Source: Pyrodictium sp. | GTDB lineage: Archaea; Thermoproteota; Thermoprotei_A; Sulfolobales; Pyrodictiaceae | Direction: 5' to 3' | Assembly (NCBI GenBank): GCA_013540595.1 | Contig: JABXKE010000002.1 | Location: forward strand, 682,050-746,049 | Length of the DNA: 64,000 nt | Shown: in pieces, positions 52,697 through 62,229 of the stretch | Layout of the letters: each line of letters begins with the position of its first letter | How positions within the stretch are numbered: the stretch's first letter is position 1 | Position numbers and translations under genes: made by a program | Notes under the pieces: model-generated | Told to the model about the DNA's origin: nothing | Seen by the model: only the letters and a program-made list of their open reading frames with translations | Databases searched by the model: none

Positions 52697-53470
52697 TCAT
52701 GAATGCATGGTCTTTTTCGAAGAAAGAATCTTCATGTATGCATCCTCAAGATTCACAGCATCATACTTCTCAACTATCTCACGTGGTGCACCCTCATCAA
52801 TTATTAGCCCATTCTTTATTAGTGCAACTCTATCACATACGGTCTCGACTTCGAACATGTTATGGCTACTTATCAGAGCAGTCATCCCATACTTCTTAGA
52901 GTACTCTTTTATCAAGTGCCTCAGCTCATAGCTTGCTTCGACGTCAAGCCCAGTAGTGGGCTCGTCGAGTATCGCCAACTTAGGCTTAACAGCTAGAACC
53001 CATGCTACTTGTAGTCTTCTCTTCATACCCTTACTGTAATCTCCCATCTTGGTCTTGCTAAGCTTCTCGTATGGTAGCCCAGTAAGCTCCACTGCTTCAT
53101 CAACACTCTTCTCAACCTCTTCCCGGGAAGCACCGCGTGCTCGTAGGAATGTTGTAACTATGAATTTTAGGTACTCAAGACCAGTAAGCCTACGATACCC
53201 GCCAACTTCTTCGGGCACATAGGCTATGCGTTTGCGTGCCTCAAAGGGATGGGCAACAACGTCTACTCCATCGACTATGACTTTGCCAGAAGTAGGCTTT
53301 ATTAGTGAAGCAATAATGCGGAAGGTAGTCGTCTTACCGGCACCATTAGGGCCTACAAGCCCGAAGATTTCTCCCTCTCTAACACTGAAACTTATACCCC
53401 TAAGTGCTCTGACGCCGCCTGGGTATACTTTCTCGACTCTATCAACGATAACAATCACGTTTTTCTCCAT
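52697..53470 (-). CDS. ABC transporter ATPase (NatA-like)
   Basis: A 257-aa ABC ATPase. Walker A VGPNGAGKTTTF (about residues 38-49), signature YSKGMKRRLQVAWVL, Walker B LAILDEPTTGLDVEA and H-loop ISSHNMFEVE. Standard exporter ATPase paired with the permease downstream. ATG 53470; a minus-strand TATA (TTATAA, 53501-53506) would start RNA within about ten bases of the start codon, so the mRNA is nearly leaderless. Confidence 0.9.
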   Translation of the reverse strand: MEKNVIVIVDRVEKVYPGGVRALRGISFSVREGEIFGLVGPNGAGKTTTFRIIASLIKPTSGKVIVDGVDVVAHPFEARKRIAYVPEEVGGYRRLTGLEYLKFIVTTFLRARGASREEVEKSVDEAVELTGLPYEKLSKTKMGDYSKGMKRRLQVAWVLAVKPKLAILDEPTTGLDVEASYELRHLIKEYSKKYGMTALISSHNMFEVETVCDRVALIKNGLIIDEGAPREIVEKYDAVNLEDAYMKILSSKKTMHS

Positions 53471-53658
53471 ATATTACACCGGTTCCATGTGCTTCAAGCC
53501 TTATAAGCTCTCATATGAATATTTAAAATTTATATCATTCCTAGACACAAGATATCATAGCAGTGTTTGTTCGCCAGCAGTAAACCACGATGGTGATTTA
53601 CTACACAGTCTTTTTTTCTCACCACATACTATGTGTATAGCTAGCTGTTAGCCTGGGT

Positions 53659-55566
53659 GTGCATGACTTGGTCTATGGCTATACTCTCCGCATAGCATAC
53701 ATAGACCTTTCCAGCAAGAGGGTTAAGATAAAAGGTATTGAACTTACTACTGTAAAGTTGTTCTTGGGAGGTAAAGGATTCCTCTACTACTATGGCTTCA
53801 AGCACATAGCACCAAGTGCTGATCCCCTAAATCCCCACGAGAACAAGCTCATAGTGTCGGCTGGAGGACTAGCATCCCACGCTCCTGGCGCCTCGAAGAT
53901 AGGGTTCCTAGCGAAGAGCCCCCTCACGGGCATCCTCTGCGATACTTATGCAGGCCAAGTCTTTGCCTCAAAGCTCAGGCTAGCTGGCCTTGATGCTCTA
54001 GTTATCACTGGGCGCTCAGCTGACCCCGTCTACTTGTATATTGAGAATGGCAGGGTTGAGTTTAGGGAAGCAAGCCACCTATGGGGTAGCAGTACGTGGG
54101 ATACATGGCAGGCAATCAGGAAGGAGACAAGGCTAGGCGCGAGCGTAGCTGCTATAGGGCCCGCGGGCGAGAACCTTGTACGGTATGCAAACATAATGGT
54201 TGACGGCTTCCGCGCTGCTGGACGCTGCGGGCTAGGAGCAGTCATGGGGTCCATGAAGCTCAAAGCAATAGCTGTCTGGGGCAACAAAGTGCCAGCCCGT
54301 GCAGATATGGATGAGTGGAGGAGGGTTTACCGCGAAGTCTACGAGAGGATGAGGAGCGATGAGCCTACACGTGCGTGGGCACGCTATGGCACCAATGATG
54401 GTGTAAGCGTATGTGCCCGGCTAAGCATGTGCCCGGGCAAGCACTGGCAGAAACTATGGCTACCCGAGGATGAGGCAAAGAAGCTATCAGGTGAAGCCAT
54501 CGTAGATGCCCGTGGTGTTGGGCGCGAGACCTACAAGGAGTACGCTGGGATACTATGGGGGTGGGGCTGCCCCATAAAGTGTAGTAAGCTTGCTAAGCCC
54601 AGGAAGAAGGGTCTTGAGCACATAGTTGTCAAGCCAGAGTATGAGAACCTAGCAATGCTAGGCCTTAACCCCTATGTACTAGATGCGGACGAGGTGTTGT
54701 TCACTGAGTGGCTCATAAACAGCCTAGGCCTCGACAGCATCAGCTTCGGAGAAGTTGTAGGCTGGTTCATGGAGCTCTACGAGAGGGGCCTCATCAAGAA
54801 GGAAGAGCTTAGCGGCCTAAGTGTTGAGCCACGCTTCGGCAGCTCCGAAGCAGTCCGGGAGATAGCAAGGCTCATAGCCTACCGGAAGGGCATAGGTGCA
54901 GTGCTGGCTGAGGGTGTAGAGAAGGCTGCACGCATACTCGGCAGAGGCGAGGATGAGGCTGTACACGTCAAGGGTCTTGAGGCAGCGGCATGGGATCCAC
55001 GTGGAAGGAGGGGCTTTGCAGTAAGCTACGCCACGGCAGATGCTGGTGCAAGCCATCTCCGGGGGTGGCCGCGCCCTCACGAGCCTCCGAGCAAGGGGCC
55101 GGCACGCGGAATGGTTAAGAGCCTCATAGAGGATCGTGACTGGAAAGCTGTCCTAGACAGCTTGGGTCTATGCACGTTCGTCCCATACCAGAGAAGTGAA
55201 GTAGAGCGAATATACAGGGCTGTGACAGGGCTGGAAATGAGTGCAGAAGAGATGATGCTTGTAGGGTGGAGGACAGAGGCGCTAGCACGGATACACGCAG
55301 CGCTCGCTGGGCGTGTACCCGAGCACGACACTATACCAAAGAGGTGGATGGAGCCCATAGCCGAGGGCCCACTCAAAGGTGTTAAGGCGGCTCTGGACTG
55401 GGAGGACTTCCAAGACGCTCTACGCGAGTTTTACAGGCAGCGAGGATACGACCTAGAGACGGGTATTCCTACAAGGGAGACACTTGAAAGACTCGGCCTC
55501 GAGTGGGCTGTTGCTGAGGCTGAGAAAGCGATTGAAGAAGCTAGGAAGAGGCTTGGCCTACAATAA
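53659..55566 (+). CDS. aor: Aldehyde:ferredoxin oxidoreductase family (tungstopterin enzyme)
   Basis: A 635-aa member of the AOR family, which oxidises aldehydes with ferredoxin using a W-pterin and a [4Fe-4S] cluster. The N-terminal domain is clear (GYTLRIAYIDLSSKRV, FLGGKGF, GASKIGFLAKSPLTG, AGRCGLGAVMGSMKLKAIAV). In the cluster region WGWGCPIKC, Cys304 and Cys308 are present but the residue three before Cys304, normally the first CxxC cysteine, is Gly301. The late cysteine is kept in LGLCTF (Cys505). GTG/ATG start assumed at 53659 (GTGCATGACTTGG). The missing ligand suggests an altered cluster or a specialised subfamily. Confidence 0.88.
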   Translation: MHDLVYGYTLRIAYIDLSSKRVKIKGIELTTVKLFLGGKGFLYYYGFKHIAPSADPLNPHENKLIVSAGGLASHAPGASKIGFLAKSPLTGILCDTYAGQVFASKLRLAGLDALVITGRSADPVYLYIENGRVEFREASHLWGSSTWDTWQAIRKETRLGASVAAIGPAGENLVRYANIMVDGFRAAGRCGLGAVMGSMKLKAIAVWGNKVPARADMDEWRRVYREVYERMRSDEPTRAWARYGTNDGVSVCARLSMCPGKHWQKLWLPEDEAKKLSGEAIVDARGVGRETYKEYAGILWGWGCPIKCSKLAKPRKKGLEHIVVKPEYENLAMLGLNPYVLDADEVLFTEWLINSLGLDSISFGEVVGWFMELYERGLIKKEELSGLSVEPRFGSSEAVREIARLIAYRKGIGAVLAEGVEKAARILGRGEDEAVHVKGLEAAAWDPRGRRGFAVSYATADAGASHLRGWPRPHEPPSKGPARGMVKSLIEDRDWKAVLDSLGLCTFVPYQRSEVERIYRAVTGLEMSAEEMMLVGWRTEALARIHAALAGRVPEHDTIPKRWMEPIAEGPLKGVKAALDWEDFQDALREFYRQRGYDLETGIPTRETLERLGLEWAVAEAEKAIEEARKRLGLQ

Positions 55567-55896
55567 CGCCATAGCAGGGACGGGGCTGCATTGTGTGGGT
55601 AAGCGGGTTTTCAAGTAGTCGTAGGCTGTCTTGGGACTCAGAATCCCCGCTGCGCTCACGGCCCTAGAAACGTCTTGGGCTCGCCCCTTCCAAGCCTCAT
55701 CAACGCCTACTCATTTTGTAGCCTCGGTGGCGCCCAAACAGTTCATGGCCCCTCTAGAGGGCTCCTTCTAGGTGGACGGCTCCTCATAGGCCAGACGGGG
55801 CTCTCCAGTCTCCTTCTTTCAACTAGCGTAATTTAGCTTAGCCTAGATGCTTTAATCTCTAGCAGTACGTAGTGTAGCCTTGTAGGGGTGGCCACA
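55567..55896. other. Intergenic region between AOR and B3/4 genes
   Basis: No gene seen. It contains a 12-bp palindrome CCCTCTAGAGGG (55750-55761) and an anticodon-arm-like sequence at about 55630-55647 that does not extend to a full tRNA. Confidence 0.4.
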
Positions 55897-56604
55897 ATGC
55901 CTAGTGGGTGTAATGCCTACTGTAGCTCATTGACGGGACTAGTTGTTGTAAGCGATGATGCGCGGAGGCTTGGAGTCAAACTGGCGTATAGCGTGTCCTG
56001 GGGTGTACCAGTAAAAGAACTTGACAGTAGCAAGCTTAGTGCTGAAGCAGAGAGGCTTCGTGAAGAGATCACGTCGAAGTATACACTTGAGAACTTAAAG
56101 AACGACCCAGTAGTAAGGGCGTACCGCGACTTCTACTGGCGGATAGGCATAGACCCAACAAAAACTAGGCCTAGTAGCGAGGCGCTTGTGCGTAGGCTCT
56201 TGCGTGGTAAGTGGCCGAAGATAAACCCCGTAGTAGATGCGGGGAACATAGCTTCAGCAAGACACCTTGTACCCATAGGCATCTATGATCTCGAACGGTT
56301 CACTCCGCCAGCACGCATAGTACTAGCCAGTGGCGGCGAAGTCTTTGAGCCTATTGGAGGCGAAGAAGAGAGAGTTCCTGCTAACACACCAATAATGGTT
56401 GATAGTCGAGGTGTAGTTATGCACTTGTACCCACACAGAGACTCGAGAATAACTATGGTTAGGCCAGAGACAAGGTGTGTCCTAGTGGTGGCAGCTGGTG
56501 TCCCAGGAGTCAGTATGGCTAGGCTAAAGGGCACAGTGGCTGAAGTTCAACGCCTGCTAGGAGTGCTTGGGTGGCATAGTTGTGACAGTATAGAAATTGT
56601 TTAA
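55897..56604 (+). CDS. B3/B4-domain protein (PheRS beta editing-domain homologue)
   Basis: Stand-alone B3/4 domain protein, 235 aa. Its core, DFYWRIGIDPTKTRPSSEAL (about residues 70-90) with KINPVVDAGNIASARHLVPIG (about 110-130), is the B3/4 fold also found in the phenylalanyl-tRNA synthetase beta chain, where it hydrolyses mischarged Tyr-tRNA. Free-standing copies may clear misacylated tRNA or bind nucleotides. ATG 55897 follows GGGGTG by six bases; GTG 55888 is the alternative. Confidence 0.8.
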   Translation: MPSGCNAYCSSLTGLVVVSDDARRLGVKLAYSVSWGVPVKELDSSKLSAEAERLREEITSKYTLENLKNDPVVRAYRDFYWRIGIDPTKTRPSSEALVRRLLRGKWPKINPVVDAGNIASARHLVPIGIYDLERFTPPARIVLASGGEVFEPIGGEEERVPANTPIMVDSRGVVMHLYPHRDSRITMVRPETRCVLVVAAGVPGVSMARLKGTVAEVQRLLGVLGWHSCDSIEIV

Positions 56605-56820
56605 GGGATAGTGTAAGGCCTTTCTTCAGCTTCTCGCTTAATTTTTATGAGCAGAACTTATTATTTTGCGTGAAATGTTATACAGTTGTATTACCAGTAT
56701 TAATTATGAAATATTCTATGAATAATATTTTATGTGTTCAACTAGCAACTACAATTATAAGTGGTGTTAATAGTGTAGGATGATACGCGGAGACCCTTGT
56801 GTAAGGGGAGGGGTAACCGG
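56605..56820. other. AT-rich promoter region of citrate synthase
   Basis: AT-rich from about 56640 to 56765. AATTATAAG at 56753-56761 is a good TATA candidate, putting the RNA start near 56785. Confidence 0.45.
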
Positions 56821-58002
56821 ATGTCCACTACGCTCTGTGAAAAGGTCGTGCGTGAGGGGAGAGAGTTCGTACGTGTACCTAAGGGCCTTGCAAACGTCAT
56901 AATAGACCAGACAACAATATCAGGTGTAGACCCTGAAGGAAAGGAGACAATCTATAGGGGCTACCTTATAAGTGACATAGGCAAACATGCTAGCTTTGAG
57001 GAAGCAGCCTACCTCATACTCTACGGCGAGCTCCCATGTGATGAGGAGCTCAAGGAGTTCAGCAGGAAGCTCAATAGTGAGAGGTGGATACCAACAAAGC
57101 TCATTGACGCGCTCAAGACTGTACCAATAACACACCCAATGTACTATGGTGCTTTTGGTGTACTACTACTGGGCATGTACGACCCAAACCCCGACGATAT
57201 GAGTAGAGACACGTTGTACGACAGGGCTATTAAGATAATAGCGAAGCTACCAGTAATATTTGCTAATGGATGGTACCTCTCAAGGCATGGACACGAGATC
57301 AAGCCTGACCAGAGCCTACGCCATGCAGGAGACGTGCTGCGCATGATACTTGGCGGAGGTATAATGCCGGGAGACATTGAGATAAGAGCCTTTGAGTCAA
57401 GCCTAGTCCTCTACATGGATCACGGCTTCAACGCTTCAACATTTACCAATAGAGTAATAGCCTCAACACTGAGTGACATGTATTCAGCTGTAGCAGGCGC
57501 TATAGGCGCGCTCAAAGGCCCACTCCATGGCGGCGCTAACCAGCGTGCTCTCGAGATGATGCTTGAAATAGGTGAGCCCGAGAAGGCTAGAGCGTATGTT
57601 GAGGAGAAGCTTAAGAAGAAAGAGAAGATCATGGGGTTTGGCCATAGAGTATACAAGGTGCATGACCCGCGTACAGACGTTCTGAGAGAGTGGCTGTCAA
57701 AGCTTGCTGAGTACAATCCTGAAGCAAGGAAGTTCCTTGCGATGATAGACGAGCTCGAAAAGGCTATGTGGGAGCTAAAGAAGATACCCAGCAACGTAGA
57801 CCTCTACACAGCCGCGCTATACCACGTGCTTGGCATACCCAAAGACCTCTACACACCAATCTTCGCGATAGCACGTGTTGTGGGGTGGACAGCGCACTAT
57901 ATAGAACAAGTAACTCACAACAAGATAATAAGACCGAAAGAAGAGTATGTGGGGCCAACTGGGTTCAAGTACATTCCTATAGAGGAGAGGTGCAAGCGCT
58001 AG
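56821..58002 (+). CDS. gltA: Citrate synthase
   Basis: Condenses acetyl-CoA and oxaloacetate to citrate. A 393-aa archaeal-type enzyme. Catalytic and binding residues are visible in order: His in KGPLHGGANQRALEM, GFGHRVYKVHDPR (His plus CoA-side Arg) and Asp in PSNVDLYTAALY. It also has the RGYLISDIGKHASFEEAAYL front region typical of the family. ATG 56821 has GGGGAGGGGT upstream, so the eight-codon upstream extension is rejected. First of three consecutive TCA genes. Confidence 0.95.
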   Translation: MSTTLCEKVVREGREFVRVPKGLANVIIDQTTISGVDPEGKETIYRGYLISDIGKHASFEEAAYLILYGELPCDEELKEFSRKLNSERWIPTKLIDALKTVPITHPMYYGAFGVLLLGMYDPNPDDMSRDTLYDRAIKIIAKLPVIFANGWYLSRHGHEIKPDQSLRHAGDVLRMILGGGIMPGDIEIRAFESSLVLYMDHGFNASTFTNRVIASTLSDMYSAVAGAIGALKGPLHGGANQRALEMMLEIGEPEKARAYVEEKLKKKEKIMGFGHRVYKVHDPRTDVLREWLSKLAEYNPEARKFLAMIDELEKAMWELKKIPSNVDLYTAALYHVLGIPKDLYTPIFAIARVVGWTAHYIEQVTHNKIIRPKEEYVGPTGFKYIPIEERCKR

Positions 58003-58078
58003 CTATCAATACTTAGAGATTGGCTATACTACTCCTCACAGTAATCCTAGCGTTTGCGCTTTCTATCTCACAAACCCA

Positions 58079-58090
58079 TTTTAATTTAAG
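58079..58090 (+). promoter_or_regulatory. TATA box for isocitrate dehydrogenase
   Basis: TTTTAATTTAAG lies about 55 bases before the ATG at 58140, giving the gene its own promoter and excluding the long upstream frame. Confidence 0.5.
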
Positions 58091-58139
58091 GCCTAACACA
58101 CACCAACCTTTCGTGGCTAGTGTGAAGGGGCGAATGCAT

Positions 58140-59429
58140 ATGGCTGAGATAGATAGTGTTGAGGGTTTTGAGCCCAAGTTTAAGCGTGTTAAGCCTCCCG
58201 AAGAAGGTGAACGGATAAAGGTTGTTGACGGCAAGCTTGTTGTCCCAAACAAGCCTATTGTAGCTTACATCGAGGGTGACGGTATAGGGCCAGAGATAGT
58301 GACTGCTGCAAGAAAAGTTATTGACACTGCTGTCGAGGTGGCGTATGGTGGTAAGAGGAAGATAGTATGGTGGGAACTCTATGCTGGACATAAAGCAATG
58401 AAGATCTATGGCGAACTCTTACCCGAAGACACGCTAAATGGTATAAGGTACACACTTGTAGCCCTAAAGGGACCCCTTGAAACTCCTGTGGGCGGCGGTT
58501 ATCGCAGCCTCAACGTGGCTATCCGACAGGCCCTCGACTTATACGCCAACATTAGGCCAGTTTACTACCTTGGCCAGCCAGCTCCACACTGCTACGCAGA
58601 GCACGACAACTTTGTCATATTCCGTGAGAACACCGAGGACCTATATGCAGGCATTGAGTGGCCTGCTGATAGCCCTGAAGCTAAGAAGCTGCGGGAGTTC
58701 TTGAAACGCGAGTTCGGTATAGTACTAAGAGAAGATGCTGGTATTGGTCTTAAGCCTATCTCGAGGTTTGCCACGCATAGGATTATGAGGAAGGCGCTTA
58801 GGTGGGCTATAGAGAACAAGAACAGGATTGTGACAATAATGCATAAAGGCAACATAATGAAGTATACTGAGGGCGCATTCCGCGAGTGGGCTTATGAGGT
58901 CGCCTTGAAGGAGTTCCGCGAGTATGTTGTGACTGAGCAGGAGCTATACGAGAAGTATGGTGGCAAGCTCCCGGAGGGTAAGATACTAGTCAATGACCGT
59001 ATAGCAGACAACATGCTTCAGCAGATAATAACTAGGCCCTGGGACTATGAGATAATAGTCACTCCAAACGTCAACGGAGACTACATAAGTGATGAGGCAA
59101 ATGCGCTTGTAGGCGGTATAGGCATGGCGGCAGGCATGAATGCTGGTGACTTCATGGCAGTAGCAGAGCCGGTACACGGCACAGCGCCAAAGTATGCTGG
59201 CAAAGACCTGGCAAATCCGACAGCAGAGATACTCAGCGGTGCACTACTCCTTGAAGCCATGCTAGGCTGGAAGGAGGCAGCGCAAATGATTAGGGAGGCT
59301 ATCAAGAGGGCTATAAAGGAGAAGAAAGTCACACAGGACCTTGCCAGGCACATGAAGGACGTGAAGCCACTAAGAACAAGCGAGTACACCGAGGTACTCA
59401 TACAATACCTACGTGAGATGAAGCCCTAG
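58140..59429 (+). CDS. icd: NADP-dependent isocitrate dehydrogenase
   Basis: Oxidative decarboxylation of isocitrate to 2-oxoglutarate, 429 aa from ATG 58140 (GGGGCG upstream; ATG 58134 is an alternative). The open frame extends 40 codons further up, but that part is hydrophobic noise across the promoter. Substrate site SLNVAIRQALDLYANIRPV (Ser-x-Asn-x-x-x-Arg) is present, as are VIFRENTEDLYAGIEW, KGNIMKYTEGAFREW and NDRIADNMLQQII. HGTAPKYAGKDLANP carries the Lys-Tyr pair that selects NADP. Homodimeric bacterial-type fold. Confidence 0.95.
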   Translation: MAEIDSVEGFEPKFKRVKPPEEGERIKVVDGKLVVPNKPIVAYIEGDGIGPEIVTAARKVIDTAVEVAYGGKRKIVWWELYAGHKAMKIYGELLPEDTLNGIRYTLVALKGPLETPVGGGYRSLNVAIRQALDLYANIRPVYYLGQPAPHCYAEHDNFVIFRENTEDLYAGIEWPADSPEAKKLREFLKREFGIVLREDAGIGLKPISRFATHRIMRKALRWAIENKNRIVTIMHKGNIMKYTEGAFREWAYEVALKEFREYVVTEQELYEKYGGKLPEGKILVNDRIADNMLQQIITRPWDYEIIVTPNVNGDYISDEANALVGGIGMAAGMNAGDFMAVAEPVHGTAPKYAGKDLANPTAEILSGALLLEAMLGWKEAAQMIREAIKRAIKEKKVTQDLARHMKDVKPLRTSEYTEVLIQYLREMKP

Positions 59430-59535
59430 AAGCCCAACACACCTCTTTTCTTCCACGTTTACCGGGTCCACACGTAAATCCTTCAACTCTAGTCTAGTCT
59501 ATCTCTCTTCCAGTATGTGGAGGAGATGGTGTGCA

Positions 59536-62229
59536 TTGACGAAAAAGGATCCGTTTGGTGCGAGAGAAGTACTTGACAGCCCAGTGGGCCGCGTAGCAGT
59601 CTATCGGCTGGATAGACTTGAGGAGATAGGCTTAACAAGGATAGATAGGCTACCTTATACTATCCGTGTCCTCCTCGAGAACGTGCTACGAAACTATGAT
59701 GGCTTCCTCGTCACTGAGGATGACGTGAAGAATGTTGCCTCGTGGCCTAGTGGGGCCGGGGAGAAAGTAGTACCATTCATGCCTTCAAGAGCACTACTCC
59801 AGGACTACACTGGTGTGCCAGCAGTAGTAGACTTGGCAGCTATGAGGGATAAAGCAGCAGAGCTTGGCTGCCCACCCAAGATCGTTGACGCCGTTATACC
59901 GACACACCTAGTCATAGATCACAGCATAATAGTTGACTACTATGGTACTAGTGATGCTATAGAGAAAAACATGGCCCTAGAGTTCCGCCGCTACCGTGAA
60001 CGATACAAGTTCCTCAAGTGGGCACAACAAGCCTTCAAGAACCTCCGAGTAGTCCCGCCCGGCAAGGGGATAATACACCAAGTCAACGTTGAGTACCTAG
60101 CAAAAGTCGTCGATGTAAGGGAGATCAATGGCGAAAAGGTGGCCTTCCCGGACACAGTGATAGGTGCCGATTCTCATACAACAATGGTTAATGGTATTGG
60201 TGTGCTTGGATGGGGTGCTGGCGGCATAGAAGTAGAGGCAGTCATGCTAGGGCAGCCATACTACATGGTACTACCAGAAGTCATCGGCGTCAAGCTTGTT
60301 GGTGAGCCTCGTGAAGGTGTGACTCCAACAGACATAGTCTTAGCGATAACAGAGTTCCTTAGGAAGAAAGCTGACACTGTTGGCAAGTTTGTCGAGTTCT
60401 ACGGGCCAGGTCTCAAGCACCTACTAGCCTTTGACCGCACAACAATAGCTAACATGGCTCCAGAGTATGGAAGCACTACTGGGTTCTTCCCTGTTGACAG
60501 TGAAACACTCTCATTCCTCAAGTTGACAGGTAGGAGTGACGAGCATGTAGCCCTTGTAGAGTGGTATACACGGCTCCAACACCTCTACTATACAGGTGAA
60601 AGCGAGCCAAGCTATAGTGTCAAGCTGGAATTCGACCTTTCAAGTGTTGAGCCATCAATAGCAGGTCCTGCTCACCCAGAAGACAGGATACCACTCGCCA
60701 AGGCGAAGGAGGAGTTCGACAAGGTGCTCAAGAAGTACCTTGAAGAAGCCAAGAGGCGTGGTGCTGTAGTGTCTACACCAGTAGAAATCGAGGTTGAAGG
60801 CCTAAAGGCCAGCTTGGATCACGGTGCAGTAGTTATAGCATCAATAACAAGCTGTACAAATACAAGCAACCCACACGTAGTACTCGCAGCAGGCCTCCTA
60901 GCAAAGAAGGCTGTAGAGAAGGGCCTCACTGTAAAGCCGTGGGTTAAGACGAGCTTCTCTCCTGGTAGCCGTGTTGTTGTGGACTACTTGAAGCGTAGCG
61001 GCCTCATGTCGTACCTAGAGGCACTCCGCTTCCACGTAGTAGGCTTCGGCTGCATGACATGTATAGGCAATAGTGGACCACTACCAGAACCTATTACGAA
61101 GGCTATAAAGGAGGCAGGCCTCTTCGCAGTCTCAGTGTTGAGTGGTAACCGTAACTTCCTCGGTCGCACACACCCACTCACAAGAGGCAACTACCTAGCA
61201 TCACCGCCACTAGTTGTCGCCTATGCAGTAAAGGGCACAATGAACTGGGACCCATACAGCGAGCCGATAGGCCACACTCCAAACGGTGAGCCTGTGTACC
61301 TAAAAGACGTATGGCCAAGTACAGCAGAAGTCAAGAAGCTCATCCAGGAACACGTCAACCCAGAACTCTACAAGGAGAAGTACAAGGACATATACAAGGG
61401 TACACGTGAGTGGGAGAGCCTAGAAGCGCCAAGCGGCGAGCTCTACCCATGGGATCCAGCCTCAACGTTCATACGTAAGCCACCATTCTTCGAAGACATG
61501 GATCTTGAGCCTCCAGAGCTAGAAGACATTATTGGCGCAAGAGTACTACTAATGCTCGGTGACAGAGTAACAACAGATCACATCTCACCAGCTGGCGCCA
61601 TACCAGAGGATAGCCCTGCAGGCAAGTACCTCATAGAGCACGGTGTTAAGCCAAGCGAGTTCGGCACGTATGGCGCTAGGAGGGGTAACCACGAGGTAAT
61701 GATGAGGGGCACCTTTGCTAACCCAAAGATAAGGAATCTCCTCGTAGACCGTGAAGGCGGCTACACGGTGTACTGGCCGACAGGCGAGGTAATGACGGTC
61801 TACGAGGCGGCAATGAAGTACCGTGAGCAAGGCGTACCACTAATAGTCATAGCCGGCAAGCAGTATGGTGCAGGGAGTAGCCGTGACTGGGCAGCCAAGG
61901 GCCCCTACCTCCTAGGAGTAAAAGCGGTCATTGCCGAGAGTTTTGAGCGTATACACCGCAGCAATCTTGTCGGGATGGGCATACTACCACTACAATTCAT
62001 GCCTGGCGAGAACGCTGAGAAGCTGGGCCTTAGAGGAGACGAGGTATACGATATTATCGGCATAAAGGAGGGCTTGTATCCACGCAAAATACTAACAGTA
62101 CGCGCAAAACGGCCCGACGGCACCACCATAGAATTCAAGGTAGTAGCACGCCTTGACACACCAGTAGAAGTAGAGTACTACGGCTGTGATAGGCTTCTGG
62201 TGCTGCTGCACAGCCAGTCACCACAGTAG
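59536..62229 (+). CDS. acnA: Aconitate hydratase (AcnA type) with altered C-terminus
   Basis: Interconverts citrate and isocitrate, about 897 aa. Three cluster cysteines: SCTNTSNP (first) and GFGCMTCIGNSG (second and third). The swivel domain with TTDHISPAGAIPEDSPAGKY, GAGSSRDWAAKGP and RIHRSNLVGMGILPL is complete. TTG 59536 follows GGAGGAGATGG and is preferred to ATG 59515. The usual end of the family is VEVEYYxHGGILxYVLR; here it continues as GCDRLLVLLHSQSPQ after VEYY, read from DNA that is antisense to sufB. The last 15 codons are therefore probably acquired by rearrangement. Confidence 0.92.
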   Translation: MTKKDPFGAREVLDSPVGRVAVYRLDRLEEIGLTRIDRLPYTIRVLLENVLRNYDGFLVTEDDVKNVASWPSGAGEKVVPFMPSRALLQDYTGVPAVVDLAAMRDKAAELGCPPKIVDAVIPTHLVIDHSIIVDYYGTSDAIEKNMALEFRRYRERYKFLKWAQQAFKNLRVVPPGKGIIHQVNVEYLAKVVDVREINGEKVAFPDTVIGADSHTTMVNGIGVLGWGAGGIEVEAVMLGQPYYMVLPEVIGVKLVGEPREGVTPTDIVLAITEFLRKKADTVGKFVEFYGPGLKHLLAFDRTTIANMAPEYGSTTGFFPVDSETLSFLKLTGRSDEHVALVEWYTRLQHLYYTGESEPSYSVKLEFDLSSVEPSIAGPAHPEDRIPLAKAKEEFDKVLKKYLEEAKRRGAVVSTPVEIEVEGLKASLDHGAVVIASITSCTNTSNPHVVLAAGLLAKKAVEKGLTVKPWVKTSFSPGSRVVVDYLKRSGLMSYLEALRFHVVGFGCMTCIGNSGPLPEPITKAIKEAGLFAVSVLSGNRNFLGRTHPLTRGNYLASPPLVVAYAVKGTMNWDPYSEPIGHTPNGEPVYLKDVWPSTAEVKKLIQEHVNPELYKEKYKDIYKGTREWESLEAPSGELYPWDPASTFIRKPPFFEDMDLEPPELEDIIGARVLLMLGDRVTTDHISPAGAIPEDSPAGKYLIEHGVKPSEFGTYGARRGNHEVMMRGTFANPKIRNLLVDREGGYTVYWPTGEVMTVYEAAMKYREQGVPLIVIAGKQYGAGSSRDWAAKGPYLLGVKAVIAESFERIHRSNLVGMGILPLQFMPGENAEKLGLRGDEVYDIIGIKEGLYPRKILTVRAKRPDGTTIEFKVVARLDTPVEVEYYGCDRLLVLLHSQSPQ

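Noticed and set aside
55620-55700. Possible tRNA-Leu(CAG) anticodon arm (GGGACTCAGAATCCC)
   Set aside because: Stem and loop match an anticodon arm, but no D arm, no GGTTC-type T arm and no acceptor stem can be paired around it.
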